Origin: DASUSH01 sp050996575
GTDB lineage: Bacteria; Actinomycetota; Thermoleophilia; Solirubrobacterales; 70-9
Reading direction: 5' to 3'
Length of the DNA stretch: 13,509 nucleotides
Assembly (NCBI GenBank): GCA_050996575.1
Contig: JBPCRS010000120.1
Coordinates: 1-13,509 of the forward strand
The translations under genes and the position numbers were made by a program. Shown here piece by piece: positions 1 through 7,579 of this stretch (the first letter of the stretch is position 1; each line of letters begins with the position of its first letter). Below the pieces are notes generated by a model that was not told the DNA's origin, made no database searches, and saw nothing but the letters and a program-made list of their open reading frames with translations.

Positions 1-82
1 CGGCGTCACTCAACCCTTCGGCCCTGACCTCCCAGATCCGATCCTGCTGGGCCTGTGTCAGGCCCTTGCGTCCCAGCTTCAT
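1..82 (-). CDS. Transposase N-terminus, probably IS30 family (partial)
   Basis: The leftward frame opens with ATG at 82-80 and runs off the window after 27 codons. It reads MKLGRKGLTQAQQDRIWEVR and then AEGLSDA. A GGAAGG Shine-Dalgarno lies a few bases upstream. The pattern of a basic N-terminus followed by LTxxQxxxIWEVRAEGLS resembles the first helix-turn-helix of IS30-family transposases, which bind the element's terminal repeats. Only the start is visible, so the DDE catalytic core and the family cannot be confirmed. Other HTH-start proteins such as resolvases or regulators remain possible. If it is an insertion sequence, its 5' end should lie somewhere in 83-442, between this gene and obgE. 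Confidence 0.5.
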   Translation of the reverse strand, partial: MKLGRKGLTQAQQDRIWEVRAEGLSDA

Positions 83-216
83 CTCCGCACCTTCCTTCGT
101 TCGTCAGCCTGTCGGCTGACTCTCGCGGGTGGTGCGGCGGCGGCTTGAGACCGCCGTCGGTATGCGGGACTAACTCGACAATCGGCCTCGAAACGGCTCC
201 GCGGAGTGCGCAGTCG

Positions 217-267
217 GGACGTTGGACGCATTTCGTCGCTCACAGAGACGCTTTGCGTCCAACGTCC
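217..267. repeat. 14-bp perfect inverted repeat
   Basis: GGACGTTGGACGCA at 217-230 is matched by its exact reverse complement TGCGTCCAACGTCC at 254-267, with a 23-base spacer. No T-run follows, so it is not a typical intrinsic terminator. It could be an insertion-sequence end, an IS target site (IS30 elements are known to favour symmetric targets) or a transcript hairpin. The arms are seen directly; the role is inference. Confidence 0.7.
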
Positions 268-411
268 TGTCGCGCGTCACGAAACACGCGCAAATCCCAA
301 CGCAGGAGTCACTTCCCTGCCTCGACACCCCGAATCGCCCGCCCTACGAGCCCCGCGACCACAAACCCTTGCGACGCGCAATCGGCGCTTCGGTGAGCCC
401 GTCCCCAGACC

Positions 412-432
412 TAAAGGGGACTGTCCCCTTTA
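412..432. repeat. 21-bp palindrome abutting the obgE promoter
   Basis: Two perfect 10-bp arms, TAAAGGGGAC and GTCCCCTTTA, flank a single central T. The right arm ends 10 bases before the obgE GTG, and its last two bases are the first two of the TAAGTT -10 box. Such AAAGGGGAC/GTCCCCTTT palindromes resemble dispersed REP-like repeats in environmental bacterial genomes. An operator role is also possible given the position. Confidence 0.75.
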
Positions 433-436
433 AGTT
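431..436 (+). promoter_or_regulatory. -10 box for leaderless obgE
   Basis: TAAGTT fits TANNNT. Exactly six bases (437-442) separate it from the GTG, which puts the predicted transcription start at the G of the start codon. No recognisable -35 hexamer is seen, and no well-spaced Shine-Dalgarno is present. Confidence 0.5.
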
Positions 437-442
437 GGGCGG

Positions 443-1744
443 GTGTTCGCGGATCAGGCAAGGATCTGGGTCGAAGGTGGCCGTGGCGGCAGCGGTTGCG
501 TCAGTTTTCGCCGTGAGGCGCACGTGCCGCGCGGCGGCCCGGACGGCGGCGACGGCGGACGCGGCGGCGATGTCGTCCTCGTCGCCGACCCCTCGCGGCG
601 CGACCTCGCCTCGCTCAAGCAATCCCCCCACCAACGCGCCCGAAAGGGGGCGCACGGGCAGGGCAAGCAGCGCCACGGCGCCCGTGGCGAGGACCGGATC
701 GTGCTCGTACCACCGGGCACGCAGGTCGAGGGCCTCGAGGGCGAGAGCTATGACCTGATCGAGCCCGGCCAGCGGGCGATCGTTGCCCCCGGCGGCCTCG
801 GTGGGCACGGCAACAAGCGCTTCGCCAACTCGACCCGGCAGGCACCGCGGTTCGCCGAGCACGGCCTCGATGGCGCCTCGGGATGGATCGAGCTCCAGCT
901 CAAGCTGCTCGCTGACGCCGGCCTCGTCGGCCTGCCGAACGCGGGCAAGTCGTCGCTGCTCGGCCGGCTGACCCGGGCGGCGCCGAAGGTCGCCGGCTAC
1001 CCGTTCACGACGACAGCGCCCGTGCTCGGCACGCTCGAGGCGCCCGACCGCCTGCTCGTCCTCGCCGACATCCCCGGCCTGATCGAGGGCGCCGCTCAGG
1101 GGGCTGGGCTCGGCCACGAGTTTCTCGCCCATGTCGAGCGCTGCCGGATGCTGATCCACGTCGTCGCGATCGACTCGGGCGATCCGGTCGAGGAGGCCGA
1201 CGCCGACGAGCGCTACGCGACCGTGCGGGCCGAGATCGCCGAGTACGGCCACGGGCTCGAGGCCTTGCCCGAGCTCGTCGTCGTCTCGAAGTCCGACCTG
1301 GTCCCGCAAGACCTCATCGACGAGGCCGTCACAGCGCTGCGCGAGAATCTCGGCGACGGCGTCGTCGACGTGCTGGCCACCTCGGCTGCGACCGGCGCCG
1401 GGCTCGAAGCGCTGGGCTTGGCGATCGCCGTTTCGGTTCCCGATCCGGGCGAGCTGCCCTCGGGCGCTACCGCCGAGCCCGAGTTTGAGACCGAGCACCG
1501 TGTTTACCGGCCCAACGGCGAGGGCGGATACACCGTCCTCGCCGAGGACGACGGCGCCTACCGCGTCGAGGGCCGCGGGATCGAGTTGCTCTTCGCCCGC
1601 CACGATCTCTCGAACGCCGAGGCGCTCGCCTACGTCGAGCAGCGCCTGCACGAGATCGGCGTCATATCTGCTCTGCGTTCCGCCGGCTTCGAGGCGGGCG
1701 ACGAGGTCAGGGTGGGGGAGGAGGCGTTCGAACTGCACCCGTGA
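443..1744 (+). CDS. obgE: GTPase Obg/CgtA, ribosome assembly
   Basis: This 433-residue protein has the full Obg architecture. The glycine-rich Obg fold spans about 1-157, opening MFADQARIWVEGG with GGPDGGDGGRGGD at 31-43. The G domain has G1 GLPNAGKSS (163-171), switch I TTT (189-191), G3 DIPG (209-212), G4 SKSD (282-285) and G5 SAA (314-316). The C-terminal OCT domain is about 350-432. Obg acts on the large ribosomal subunit precursor and links growth to stress signalling. GTG 443 is chosen because it begins exactly at the conserved MF.DQ start. The G4 motif has Ser instead of the usual Asn, while the specificity Asp is kept. A predicted -10 box six bases upstream suggests leaderless expression. 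The next gene starts 51 bases downstream. Confidence 0.97.
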   Translation: MFADQARIWVEGGRGGSGCVSFRREAHVPRGGPDGGDGGRGGDVVLVADPSRRDLASLKQSPHQRARKGAHGQGKQRHGARGEDRIVLVPPGTQVEGLEGESYDLIEPGQRAIVAPGGLGGHGNKRFANSTRQAPRFAEHGLDGASGWIELQLKLLADAGLVGLPNAGKSSLLGRLTRAAPKVAGYPFTTTAPVLGTLEAPDRLLVLADIPGLIEGAAQGAGLGHEFLAHVERCRMLIHVVAIDSGDPVEEADADERYATVRAEIAEYGHGLEALPELVVVSKSDLVPQDLIDEAVTALRENLGDGVVDVLATSAATGAGLEALGLAIAVSVPDPGELPSGATAEPEFETEHRVYRPNGEGGYTVLAEDDGAYRVEGRGIELLFARHDLSNAEALAYVEQRLHEIGVISALRSAGFEAGDEVRVGEEAFELHP

Positions 1745-1759
1745 TCTTCGCGGCCGGCG

Positions 1760-1765
1760 TACGTT
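1760..1765 (+). promoter_or_regulatory. Possible -10 box for ceramidase-like gene
   Basis: TACGTT fits TANNNT and would start transcription near 1772, giving a leader of about 24 bases that carries GAGG ahead of GTG 1796. No clear -35 is seen. Confidence 0.35.
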
Positions 1766-1795
1766 GATGGAGTCGAGGGGCGAGGAATTCAAGCG

Positions 1796-4700
1796 GTGTC
1801 AAGGAGAAGGTCGGCTGTGTTGAGCAGTTTTCGCGCGTACGTGCTCGCCGTTTCGACGGCGGCGATTCTGCTCGTCCTGGCGCCTGCCGCCGCGCAGGCC
1901 GCCCAGGTCACCGCCGGTGCCGCCAAGGTCGACGCTTCATGGCACGTCGGCGCCTCCGCCGGCCAGTACGCGGGCGACTGCGTTACCGACCCGGTCACCG
2001 GGAACAGCACCGGCGCCGATTGCGGCGCCGGGATCGACGCCGCAAACGACAACTACGACCCGACCGCGCACGCCGTGCGCCGCATACCCGCCTACGGGAT
2101 GCAGTCGCGGCTCGATGTCCGGGCGATCGTCGTCGACGACTGCGACGGGACGCCGTCCGCGCTCGCCAAGATCGACCTCTACATCCCCCAGGACCTGCTC
2201 TACCGGCGCGCCGGCCAGCTGATCGAGGCGAGCCAGGACAACTGCGGGGTCACCACCGAGACGCTGACGGTGGCCGCCACCCACAACCACTCCTCGCCGC
2301 TCTACTCGTCCTCCTCGTGGGGCGTATGGGCCTTCCAGGACGTCTTCGACGTGCGCTTCTACAACTACCTGGCCGGGCAGATCGCCGAGGCGGTCACCGA
2401 CGCCTGCCAGTCGATGGTCCCGGTCCGCGTCGGCGCGGCGGTGCGCCAATTCGACAAGACCGCCCGGCACTCGTTCGGGCCGGCGGTTGCCGACGACGGC
2501 ACCCCGGCGGGCTACCCGCGCTCGGCGACCGATCAGGACATGACCGTGATCCGCTTCGACGACATCACCAATCCGGGCAACCCGAAGCCGCTGGCGAACA
2601 TCGTCAACTACAGCCTCCACCCCGAGTTCCTGAGCGGCAACGACCTGATCTCCACCGACTACATCGGGCCGCTCGAGCGGATCACCGATCGGGCGACGAA
2701 GGCGCTGACGATCTGGACCCAGGGTGCCGTCGGCACCTCCGAGCCGGAGAACTCGACCTTCCACTCGATCCACGAGCGGCTCGAGTTCTCGCACAAGGAG
2801 TACGGCCAGGCCGAGTACGCCGCGAGCCTGATGTCCGATGCGATCGTCGGCACCTGGCGCGACGTCGCCGACGGCGGCGCCGAGGTGCCGTTCGATGCCG
2901 ACTTCGAGGTCGACTCGCAGGACAACTGGTATCCGGGGCCGTTCTCGCACCCCTATCCAGGCGTCTCCAACTGCCGTTCGGATAGAGGGCTCGAGGGCAA
3001 TCCGCAGCTTCCGGTCGTCGGCTTGCCGACTTGCCAGGGCACCGGCGTCAACGCGCAGCAGCAGTTGATCGCCTTCGGCGACAGCCTCGGCCTGCCGGCG
3101 TCGGACGCGAACGTGCCGGGCACCGATCCCGGCCTCAACACCGACGACTTCCAGGCGCTGGGCATCCCCGTGCCAGAGAACTACTCCGCGCCGGGCTACA
3201 CCGGCCTTCAGGAAGACGTGGACGTTCACCTTCAGGGCCTCCGACTCGGTGAGATCTACCTGCCGATCTGCTCGTGCGAGCAGTGGTTCGATCAATCGGA
3301 GAACATCGAGACGCGTACCGACAAGACCGCGAGCAACGAGTGGCTCGGCTACGACTGGAGCGCGCAGTGCGAGCCGAACAACGACGGCACGCACCTGGCG
3401 AACGGGCTGGGCACCGGGACGTGGGCGTGCCCCAACCCGGGCAATCCCACCCTGGACCTGCCCCCGGTCACCGACCTCGAGTTCCAGCGGATGAAGGCGC
3501 AGGTCCTGAACGATGCGACCGGCTGGAACAACGCCGAGAACGCGGCCACCGCCGAGTCAGAGCCCGCCAACCCGCAGCAGATCAAGGGCAACTACTCCCA
3601 CGACGACAACGTTACCTCGGCCGCGCTCGGCTACGACCTGACCGTCCCGATCGGGATGGCGAACGACTACAACGGCTACATCGCGACCTACCGCGAGTAC
3701 CAGCGCGGCGATCACTACCGCAAGTCGCTGACCGCGTGGGGCCCGCACTCGAGCGACTACATGGCCTCGAGGCTGGTGCGGATCGGGCGCGAGATGCGAA
3801 GCGAGGATCCGGGCAAGCCCGCCGCGCCAGTCCCCACCGACCAGCAACAGGAGGCCGTGATCGCTGCAAAGGTCACGGCCGACCTCGCGATCAACGAGGC
3901 CCGCGCGACCGCGCTCGGTGAGGTCGGCGGCGACGCCACGGCCCTCTACGTCGCCGGGCTGCCCGACGACGGCGGCGAGGCCGAGGCCGTGACCCAGCCG
4001 GAGGACGTCGAGCGCTTCGGCGCCTCGCTGTTCACCTGGAACGGTGGCTCGAACTTCACCGACAATCCGGTCGTCCGCGTCGAGCGCAAGCTTGGCGCCG
4101 GCTGGGAAGAGGCAGCCGACCAGTCCGGCGAGCTGCCGGTGACGCTTGACTTCCCCTCGGTCGAGGGCGACCAGCCCGCTTACCTTGCCGGCGACCAGGA
4201 ATGGCTGTGGACCGCACATTTCGAGGCTTTCGTCGCGCCGTTCGATGTCGGCCGGCCTGAGCGGGCGACGCCCGCCGGCACCTATCGCTTCGTCGCCCGC
4301 GGCATGCGCCGTGAAGGCGGTCGGCCGGTGCCATACGAGGTGATCTCCAACGAGTTCAAGGTCAAGCCTTGGGATGAGATCACCGCCGACGATTTGCGGG
4401 TCGAGCCCAGTGGCAAGGTCAGCTTCGAGGTCGGGCCGCGGAGCACCTACACGGTTCCGGGCTCGCCTGGAGTCCAGGTCCAGGGTGGAGCGACACCAGT
4501 GATCGAAGACGAAATCGGCCCGATCGACTATCCAGACTCCTACACCAGTCCGGCGCGCTTCGTCCAGAGGAAGCGGACCGCCTTCCGCGACCCGGCCGCC
4601 CCCGGCGACGCGAACAGACTCGAGTGGTATTGCTTCACCTGCAGCTTCCGGCCCTGGCTCGATGCCGGTGACGCAGAAACGGCTGAGGTCACCTTCGTCA

Positions 4701-5317
4701 CCGCGAGCGGCGCGCTCGAAACGGTGCCGGCGACGCTGACCGGCGATCGCTGGGTGACCTCGCGCAAGCTCGGCGAGGGCGAGGCGGCGTTCGTCGATGC
4801 GGGTTGCGTGGAGGACCCATACGGAAACTTCAACGGCGCTCGCTCGGCGGTCGTCGGCGACGCCCCGGTGCCGGCGAACTCGAGCGAGTGCGCGAATGTC
4901 GTCGACCCGGGTCCGAATCCCGACTCCGACCCGAATCCCAACCCCGATCCTGATCCGACGCCAGGGCAGGCAGCCGGCGGCAGCTCCGGATCGGGCGGCG
5001 CCGGAGCGACTGACCTCCCGTTCGCCGGATGCAACGTGATCCTCGGCAAGCGCAAGCCCGATCGCCTGCGCGGTACGCCGGGAGTCGACTGCATCCGCGG
5101 CCGCGAGGGCGAAGACCGGATCAAGAGCTTCGCCAGCGGCGACCTGATTGACGGTGACGGAGGCGAGGACCGGGTCAAGGCCGGTTCCGGCGACGATTTG
5201 GTCCGCTCCGTCGGCGAGGGCAACGACCGGATCGACTGCGGTCCGGGCGAGGACACGGCCCACGTCGGCCCGAAGGACAAGCTGCGTCGCTGCGAGAACG
5301 TCGAAGTCGGAAAGTGA
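1796..5317 (+). CDS. Exported neutral-ceramidase-like hydrolase with RTX-type tail
   Basis: This 1173-residue exported protein begins with a signal peptide: basic RRR, hydrophobic AAILLVLAP, cleavage near AQA at about 35-37. Residues ~40-350 resemble the neutral/alkaline non-lysosomal ceramidase catalytic domain. THNHSSP (His163, His165) matches the family's THTHSGP zinc motif, YSLHPEF (His275) matches the second zinc histidine region, and TQGAVGTS (308-315) lies where the QSNxGDxSPN segment sits. Residues ~745-830 (TWNGGSNFTDNPVVRVER) resemble the family's Ig-like C-terminal domain. An Asp/Pro/Asn linker (~1037-1058) follows, then degenerate GGxGxD calcium repeats (~1085-1168). The family hydrolyses the N-acyl bond of ceramide; the substrate here is unknown and the nucleophile motif is altered. 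GTG 1796 keeps the basic n-region; GTG 1817 is an alternative. The gene sits between obgE and proB, where no secreted enzyme is expected. Confidence 0.72.
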   Translation: MSRRRSAVLSSFRAYVLAVSTAAILLVLAPAAAQAAQVTAGAAKVDASWHVGASAGQYAGDCVTDPVTGNSTGADCGAGIDAANDNYDPTAHAVRRIPAYGMQSRLDVRAIVVDDCDGTPSALAKIDLYIPQDLLYRRAGQLIEASQDNCGVTTETLTVAATHNHSSPLYSSSSWGVWAFQDVFDVRFYNYLAGQIAEAVTDACQSMVPVRVGAAVRQFDKTARHSFGPAVADDGTPAGYPRSATDQDMTVIRFDDITNPGNPKPLANIVNYSLHPEFLSGNDLISTDYIGPLERITDRATKALTIWTQGAVGTSEPENSTFHSIHERLEFSHKEYGQAEYAASLMSDAIVGTWRDVADGGAEVPFDADFEVDSQDNWYPGPFSHPYPGVSNCRSDRGLEGNPQLPVVGLPTCQGTGVNAQQQLIAFGDSLGLPASDANVPGTDPGLNTDDFQALGIPVPENYSAPGYTGLQEDVDVHLQGLRLGEIYLPICSCEQWFDQSENIETRTDKTASNEWLGYDWSAQCEPNNDGTHLANGLGTGTWACPNPGNPTLDLPPVTDLEFQRMKAQVLNDATGWNNAENAATAESEPANPQQIKGNYSHDDNVTSAALGYDLTVPIGMANDYNGYIATYREYQRGDHYRKSLTAWGPHSSDYMASRLVRIGREMRSEDPGKPAAPVPTDQQQEAVIAAKVTADLAINEARATALGEVGGDATALYVAGLPDDGGEAEAVTQPEDVERFGASLFTWNGGSNFTDNPVVRVERKLGAGWEEAADQSGELPVTLDFPSVEGDQPAYLAGDQEWLWTAHFEAFVAPFDVGRPERATPAGTYRFVARGMRREGGRPVPYEVISNEFKVKPWDEITADDLRVEPSGKVSFEVGPRSTYTVPGSPGVQVQGGATPVIEDEIGPIDYPDSYTSPARFVQRKRTAFRDPAAPGDANRLEWYCFTCSFRPWLDAGDAETAEVTFVTASGALETVPATLTGDRWVTSRKLGEGEAAFVDAGCVEDPYGNFNGARSAVVGDAPVPANSSECANVVDPGPNPDSDPNPNPDPDPTPGQAAGGSSGSGGAGATDLPFAGCNVILGKRKPDRLRGTPGVDCIRGREGEDRIKSFASGDLIDGDGGEDRVKAGSGDDLVRSVGEGNDRIDCGPGEDTAHVGPKDKLRRCENVEVGK
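4901..4966 (+). repeat. Imperfect Asp-Pro-Asn coding repeat (linker)
   Basis: Short units near GACCCGAATCCC recur and encode PNPDSDPNPNPDPDPTP. This is a flexible, acidic interdomain linker before the calcium-repeat tail of the ceramidase-like protein. Confidence 0.7.
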
Positions 5318-5433
5318 GTGGGCATCTGCGCTTTCGCCTTTCGCGAGCACCTTCGATTCGAGCAGGCCGAGACCGAGTCGGTCAAGCTGGCCTGATCGGC
5401 GACGGCTGCGGCAACTCGAGCTGATTCGAAGCG

Positions 5434-5446
5434 CCCGCCCGGCGGG
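5434..5446. terminator. Small GC hairpin upstream of proB
   Basis: CCCGCC and GGCGGG pair around one C. It lies between the ceramidase-like gene and proB, just ahead of the proB -10 box. There is no T-run and the loop is too tight for a good terminator, so the role is uncertain. Confidence 0.25.
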
Positions 5447-5458
5447 TATCGCCGTTCC

Positions 5459-5464
5459 TACACT
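5459..5464 (+). promoter_or_regulatory. -10 box for proB
   Basis: TACACT fits TANNNT and ends eight bases before the proB ATG. Transcription would start about two bases before the ATG, in effect leaderless. The same hexamer occurs upstream of tRNA-Ala at 11575. No Shine-Dalgarno precedes the ATG. Confidence 0.45.
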
Positions 5465-5472
5465 CGCCGCCC

Positions 5473-6561
5473 ATGACAATCGTCGCCAAGCTGGGCTCCT
5501 CGATCGTCGCCGCCGAGACCGGTGAGCTGCGCTCCGACGTGCTCGATTCGGTCTGCTCGCAGGTGGCCGATCTTCACGCCGGCGGCGAGGACGTAGCGAT
5601 GGTCACCTCGGGCGCGATCGCGCGTGGTCGCCGGGCGATGGGGTTGAGCGAGCGCCCGCAGGCGATCGACGAGCTCCAGGCAGCGTCCGCCGTCGGCCAG
5701 GGCTCGCTCTTTCGCGCCTACGAAGAGCGGCTTGCGCGCGCTGACGTCCATGCGGCGCAGGTGCTGCTCACCTCGATCGACATCGCGGCGCGCTCGAACT
5801 ACCTGAACGCGCGCCGCACCCTGCGCCGTCTGCTCGAGTGGCGTGTGGTGCCCGTCGTCAACGAGAAAGACACGACGGCGACCGACGAGATCACCTTTGG
5901 CGACAACGACTTCCTCTCGGCCCAGGTCGCGATCCTGCTCGAGGCGCGGTTGCTCGTTCTGCTCTCCGACGTCGACGGCCTCCACACCGCCGACCCGCGC
6001 AACGATCCCGAGGCGCGGCTGGTCGAGCAGGTCGACGACTTCGCCGAGCTCGGCTCGCTTGAAATCGGCGAGGGCACGTCACCGTTCGGCCTCGGCGGGA
6101 TGTCGAGCAAGGTCGCGGCGGCGGAGATGGCGAGCTCGTCGGGTATTCCGGTCGTGATCTGCGACGGGACGGCGCCGGGGACGCTTGCGTCGGCGGTCGC
6201 CGGCGAGCGCGTCGGCACCCGGTTCACGCCGCGGCCCGAGCGCACGCCGAGCTTCAAGCTCTGGCTTCGCTACGCGAAGCCGGCGCGCGGGCGGGTTGTC
6301 GTCGATGACGGCGCGGCGCGAGTGCTGCGCGAGCAGGGCTCGAGCCTTCTACCGGTCGGAGTGGTTGCTGTCGACGGCGGCTTCGCTGCCGGCGACGCGG
6401 TCGAGGTCGTATGCGACGGCGCCGTCGTCGGCAAGGGGATTGCCAACTACTCAGCCGCCGAGCTCGGCCTGATCAAGGGGATGCGGACCGACCGCGTCCG
6501 CGAACAGATGCCGCACGCCTCTGACGAGGTCGTGCATCGCGACAACTTCGTGCTGGCCTAG
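5473..6561 (+). CDS. proB: Glutamate 5-kinase
   Basis: This 362-residue enzyme phosphorylates glutamate with ATP, the first committed step of proline synthesis, and hands glutamyl phosphate to ProA. Visible motifs are KLGSS (6-10) at the phosphate-binding N-terminus, SGAIARGR (46-53), NEKDTT (130-135) with FGDND (142-146) for glutamate binding, SDVDGL (165-170), and GLGGMSSK (206-213) in place of the usual GTGGMxTK. A PUA domain occupies roughly 271-345, as in most ProB proteins, so the length is normal. ATG 5473 is chosen because MTIVAKLGSS is the canonical start. proA is not adjacent: a lipoprotein gene and a leftward glyoxalase gene lie between them, so the two steps appear to be transcribed separately here. 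Confidence 0.96.
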   Translation: MTIVAKLGSSIVAAETGELRSDVLDSVCSQVADLHAGGEDVAMVTSGAIARGRRAMGLSERPQAIDELQAASAVGQGSLFRAYEERLARADVHAAQVLLTSIDIAARSNYLNARRTLRRLLEWRVVPVVNEKDTTATDEITFGDNDFLSAQVAILLEARLLVLLSDVDGLHTADPRNDPEARLVEQVDDFAELGSLEIGEGTSPFGLGGMSSKVAAAEMASSSGIPVVICDGTAPGTLASAVAGERVGTRFTPRPERTPSFKLWLRYAKPARGRVVVDDGAARVLREQGSSLLPVGVVAVDGGFAAGDAVEVVCDGAVVGKGIANYSAAELGLIKGMRTDRVREQMPHASDEVVHRDNFVLA

Positions 6562-6584
6562 GCCGAGTCGATCAGATGAGCTTC

Positions 6585-6604
6585 GGATGAGAGGGGTCTC
6601 ATCC
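6585..6604 (+). terminator. Hairpin after proB
   Basis: GGATGAGA and TCTCATCC form a perfect 8-bp stem around GGGG, 24 bases after the proB stop. No T-run follows, as is usual for candidate terminators in GC-rich actinobacteria. Confidence 0.5.
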
Positions 6605-6651
6605 AGCCCTCACCTCGGACCGGGAGAACTCGTGCATCGCAAGTCAATCCC

Positions 6652-6668
6652 GGCCGGTCGATCCGGCC
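6652..6668 (+). promoter_or_regulatory. Hairpin just upstream of lipoprotein Shine-Dalgarno
   Basis: GGCCGG and CCGGCC pair around TCGAT, ending nine bases before the AAGGAG ribosome site (6678-6683). It may stabilise the 5' end of the leader or affect ribosome access. It is short, so the role is speculative. Confidence 0.3.
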
Positions 6669-6689
6669 TCGAGATCGAAGGAGCACGAG

Positions 6690-7514
6690 ATGAATACGAG
6701 AAAGCCAGTGGCCGCCGCTCTGGGCCTGATCGCGGCGGGGTCGTACCTCGCTGCATGTGGAGGTGGCAACGGCTCCGGCGAGTCCACCACCGGCGCGAAA
6801 ACGGACACGACCGTTTCCGCCGTCAACGTCAGCGCCGAGGCCGACCCGTCCGCGGGCCTGCCGCAGGGCAGCGAGCCGGCGAACCTCGACCCGGCCGAGT
6901 TCACGACCAAGATCGACAACCCATACTGGCCGATGGCCCCGGGGAACAAGTGGGTCTACAGCGAGACCGACACCGTCGGCGGCCACGAGAAGGTCGTCGT
7001 CGAGGTCACCGACAAGACGAAGATGATCGCCAACGGGATCGAGGCTCGCGTGATCCGCGACACGGTTACCGAGAAGGGCGTCCCAGTCGAGGTCACCGAC
7101 GACTGGTTTGCGCAGGACTCGGTGGGGAACATCTGGTACCTCGGCGAGTACGTGACCAACTACGAGAACGGCAAGGTCGTCGACCACACCGGCTCGTTCG
7201 AGGCCGGTGTCGACGGCGCCGAGGCCGGCGTCACGATGCCCGCGAACCCACAGGCGGGGATGGAGTACCGCCAGGAGTACTACAAGGGCGAGGCCGAGGA
7301 CCAGGGCGCGGTCGTCACCGTCGGCGAGGAGCAGGTCGAGGTCCCGTTCGGGTTCTACGACAAGGACGTGCTGATGACCCGCGACACCGTTCCGACCGAG
7401 CCGAAGGTCGAGGAGCTGAAGTTCTATGCCCCCGGCGTCGGCCCGCTGCTCAGCGTCCACACCGACGGCACCGGCGGTCGCGGCTCACTCGTCAGCTTCA
7501 CGCAAGGCAAGTAA
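6690..7514 (+). CDS. Putative secreted lipoprotein, function unknown
   Basis: This 274-residue protein starts with a lipoprotein signal: MNTRKP, a hydrophobic stretch, then LAAC with the lipidated Cys at 23, followed by a Gly/Ser/Thr-rich tether to about residue 60. The mature part begins around DNPYWPMAPGNKWVYSE (about 76-92), a start typical of secreted beta-rich actinobacterial proteins that I cannot assign to a named function. It is rich in Asp, Glu and Val and has no further transmembrane segment, consistent with an anchored extracellular domain. ATG 6690 is well supported by AAGGAG six bases upstream, so unlike its housekeeping neighbours it has a normal leader. It lies between proB and a convergent glyoxalase gene and ends at a strong shared hairpin. 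Confidence 0.85.
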   Translation: MNTRKPVAAALGLIAAGSYLAACGGGNGSGESTTGAKTDTTVSAVNVSAEADPSAGLPQGSEPANLDPAEFTTKIDNPYWPMAPGNKWVYSETDTVGGHEKVVVEVTDKTKMIANGIEARVIRDTVTEKGVPVEVTDDWFAQDSVGNIWYLGEYVTNYENGKVVDHTGSFEAGVDGAEAGVTMPANPQAGMEYRQEYYKGEAEDQGAVVTVGEEQVEVPFGFYDKDVLMTRDTVPTEPKVEELKFYAPGVGPLLSVHTDGTGGRGSLVSFTQGK

Positions 7515-7517
7515 GCC

Positions 7518-7558
7518 ACGGAACGAGGCCTCCGCCTTCGGGCGGGGGCCGTTTCCGT
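7518..7558. terminator. Bidirectional terminator between lipoprotein and glyoxalase genes
   Basis: A long stem is formed by ACGGAA/TTCCGT at the base, GGCC/GGCC in the middle and CCGCC/GGCGG at the top, closed by a TTCG loop at 7537-7540. The C(UUCG)G tetraloop is known to be unusually stable. It sits in the 65-base gap between two convergent genes and could stop transcription from both sides. Confidence 0.8.
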
Positions 7559-7579
7559 CGGGCCCGGCGGGGTCGTCGT

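Larger units (their letters stand above)
83..442. other. Gene-free stretch between transposase start and obgE
   Basis: No convincing gene is seen on either strand. Short overlapping frames on the plus strand have Arg/Ser/Pro-rich shadow composition. The stretch holds a small hairpin (138-143 with 151-156), a 14-bp inverted repeat (217-267) and a 21-bp palindrome (412-432). In many actinobacteria rplU and rpmA directly precede obgE. I see no trace of the L27 C-terminus here, so either those genes lie beyond the transposase or the order has changed. Confidence 0.6.

Noticed and set aside
344..1792. Long open frame antisense to obgE (482 codons)
   Set aside because: It is the mirror of obgE in GC-rich DNA, has low-complexity Arg/Ala/Gly/Leu composition and reads through the 412-432 palindrome. 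No domain is recognisable.
1937..3394. 485-codon open frame antisense to the ceramidase-like gene
   Set aside because: Same reason: Val/Arg/Gly-rich shadow with no ribosome site or recognisable motif.
3557..5479. 640-codon open frame antisense to the ceramidase-like gene
   Set aside because: Codon-bias shadow of the sense gene. The sense frame has a signal peptide, zinc motifs and calcium repeats, and the antisense frame has none.
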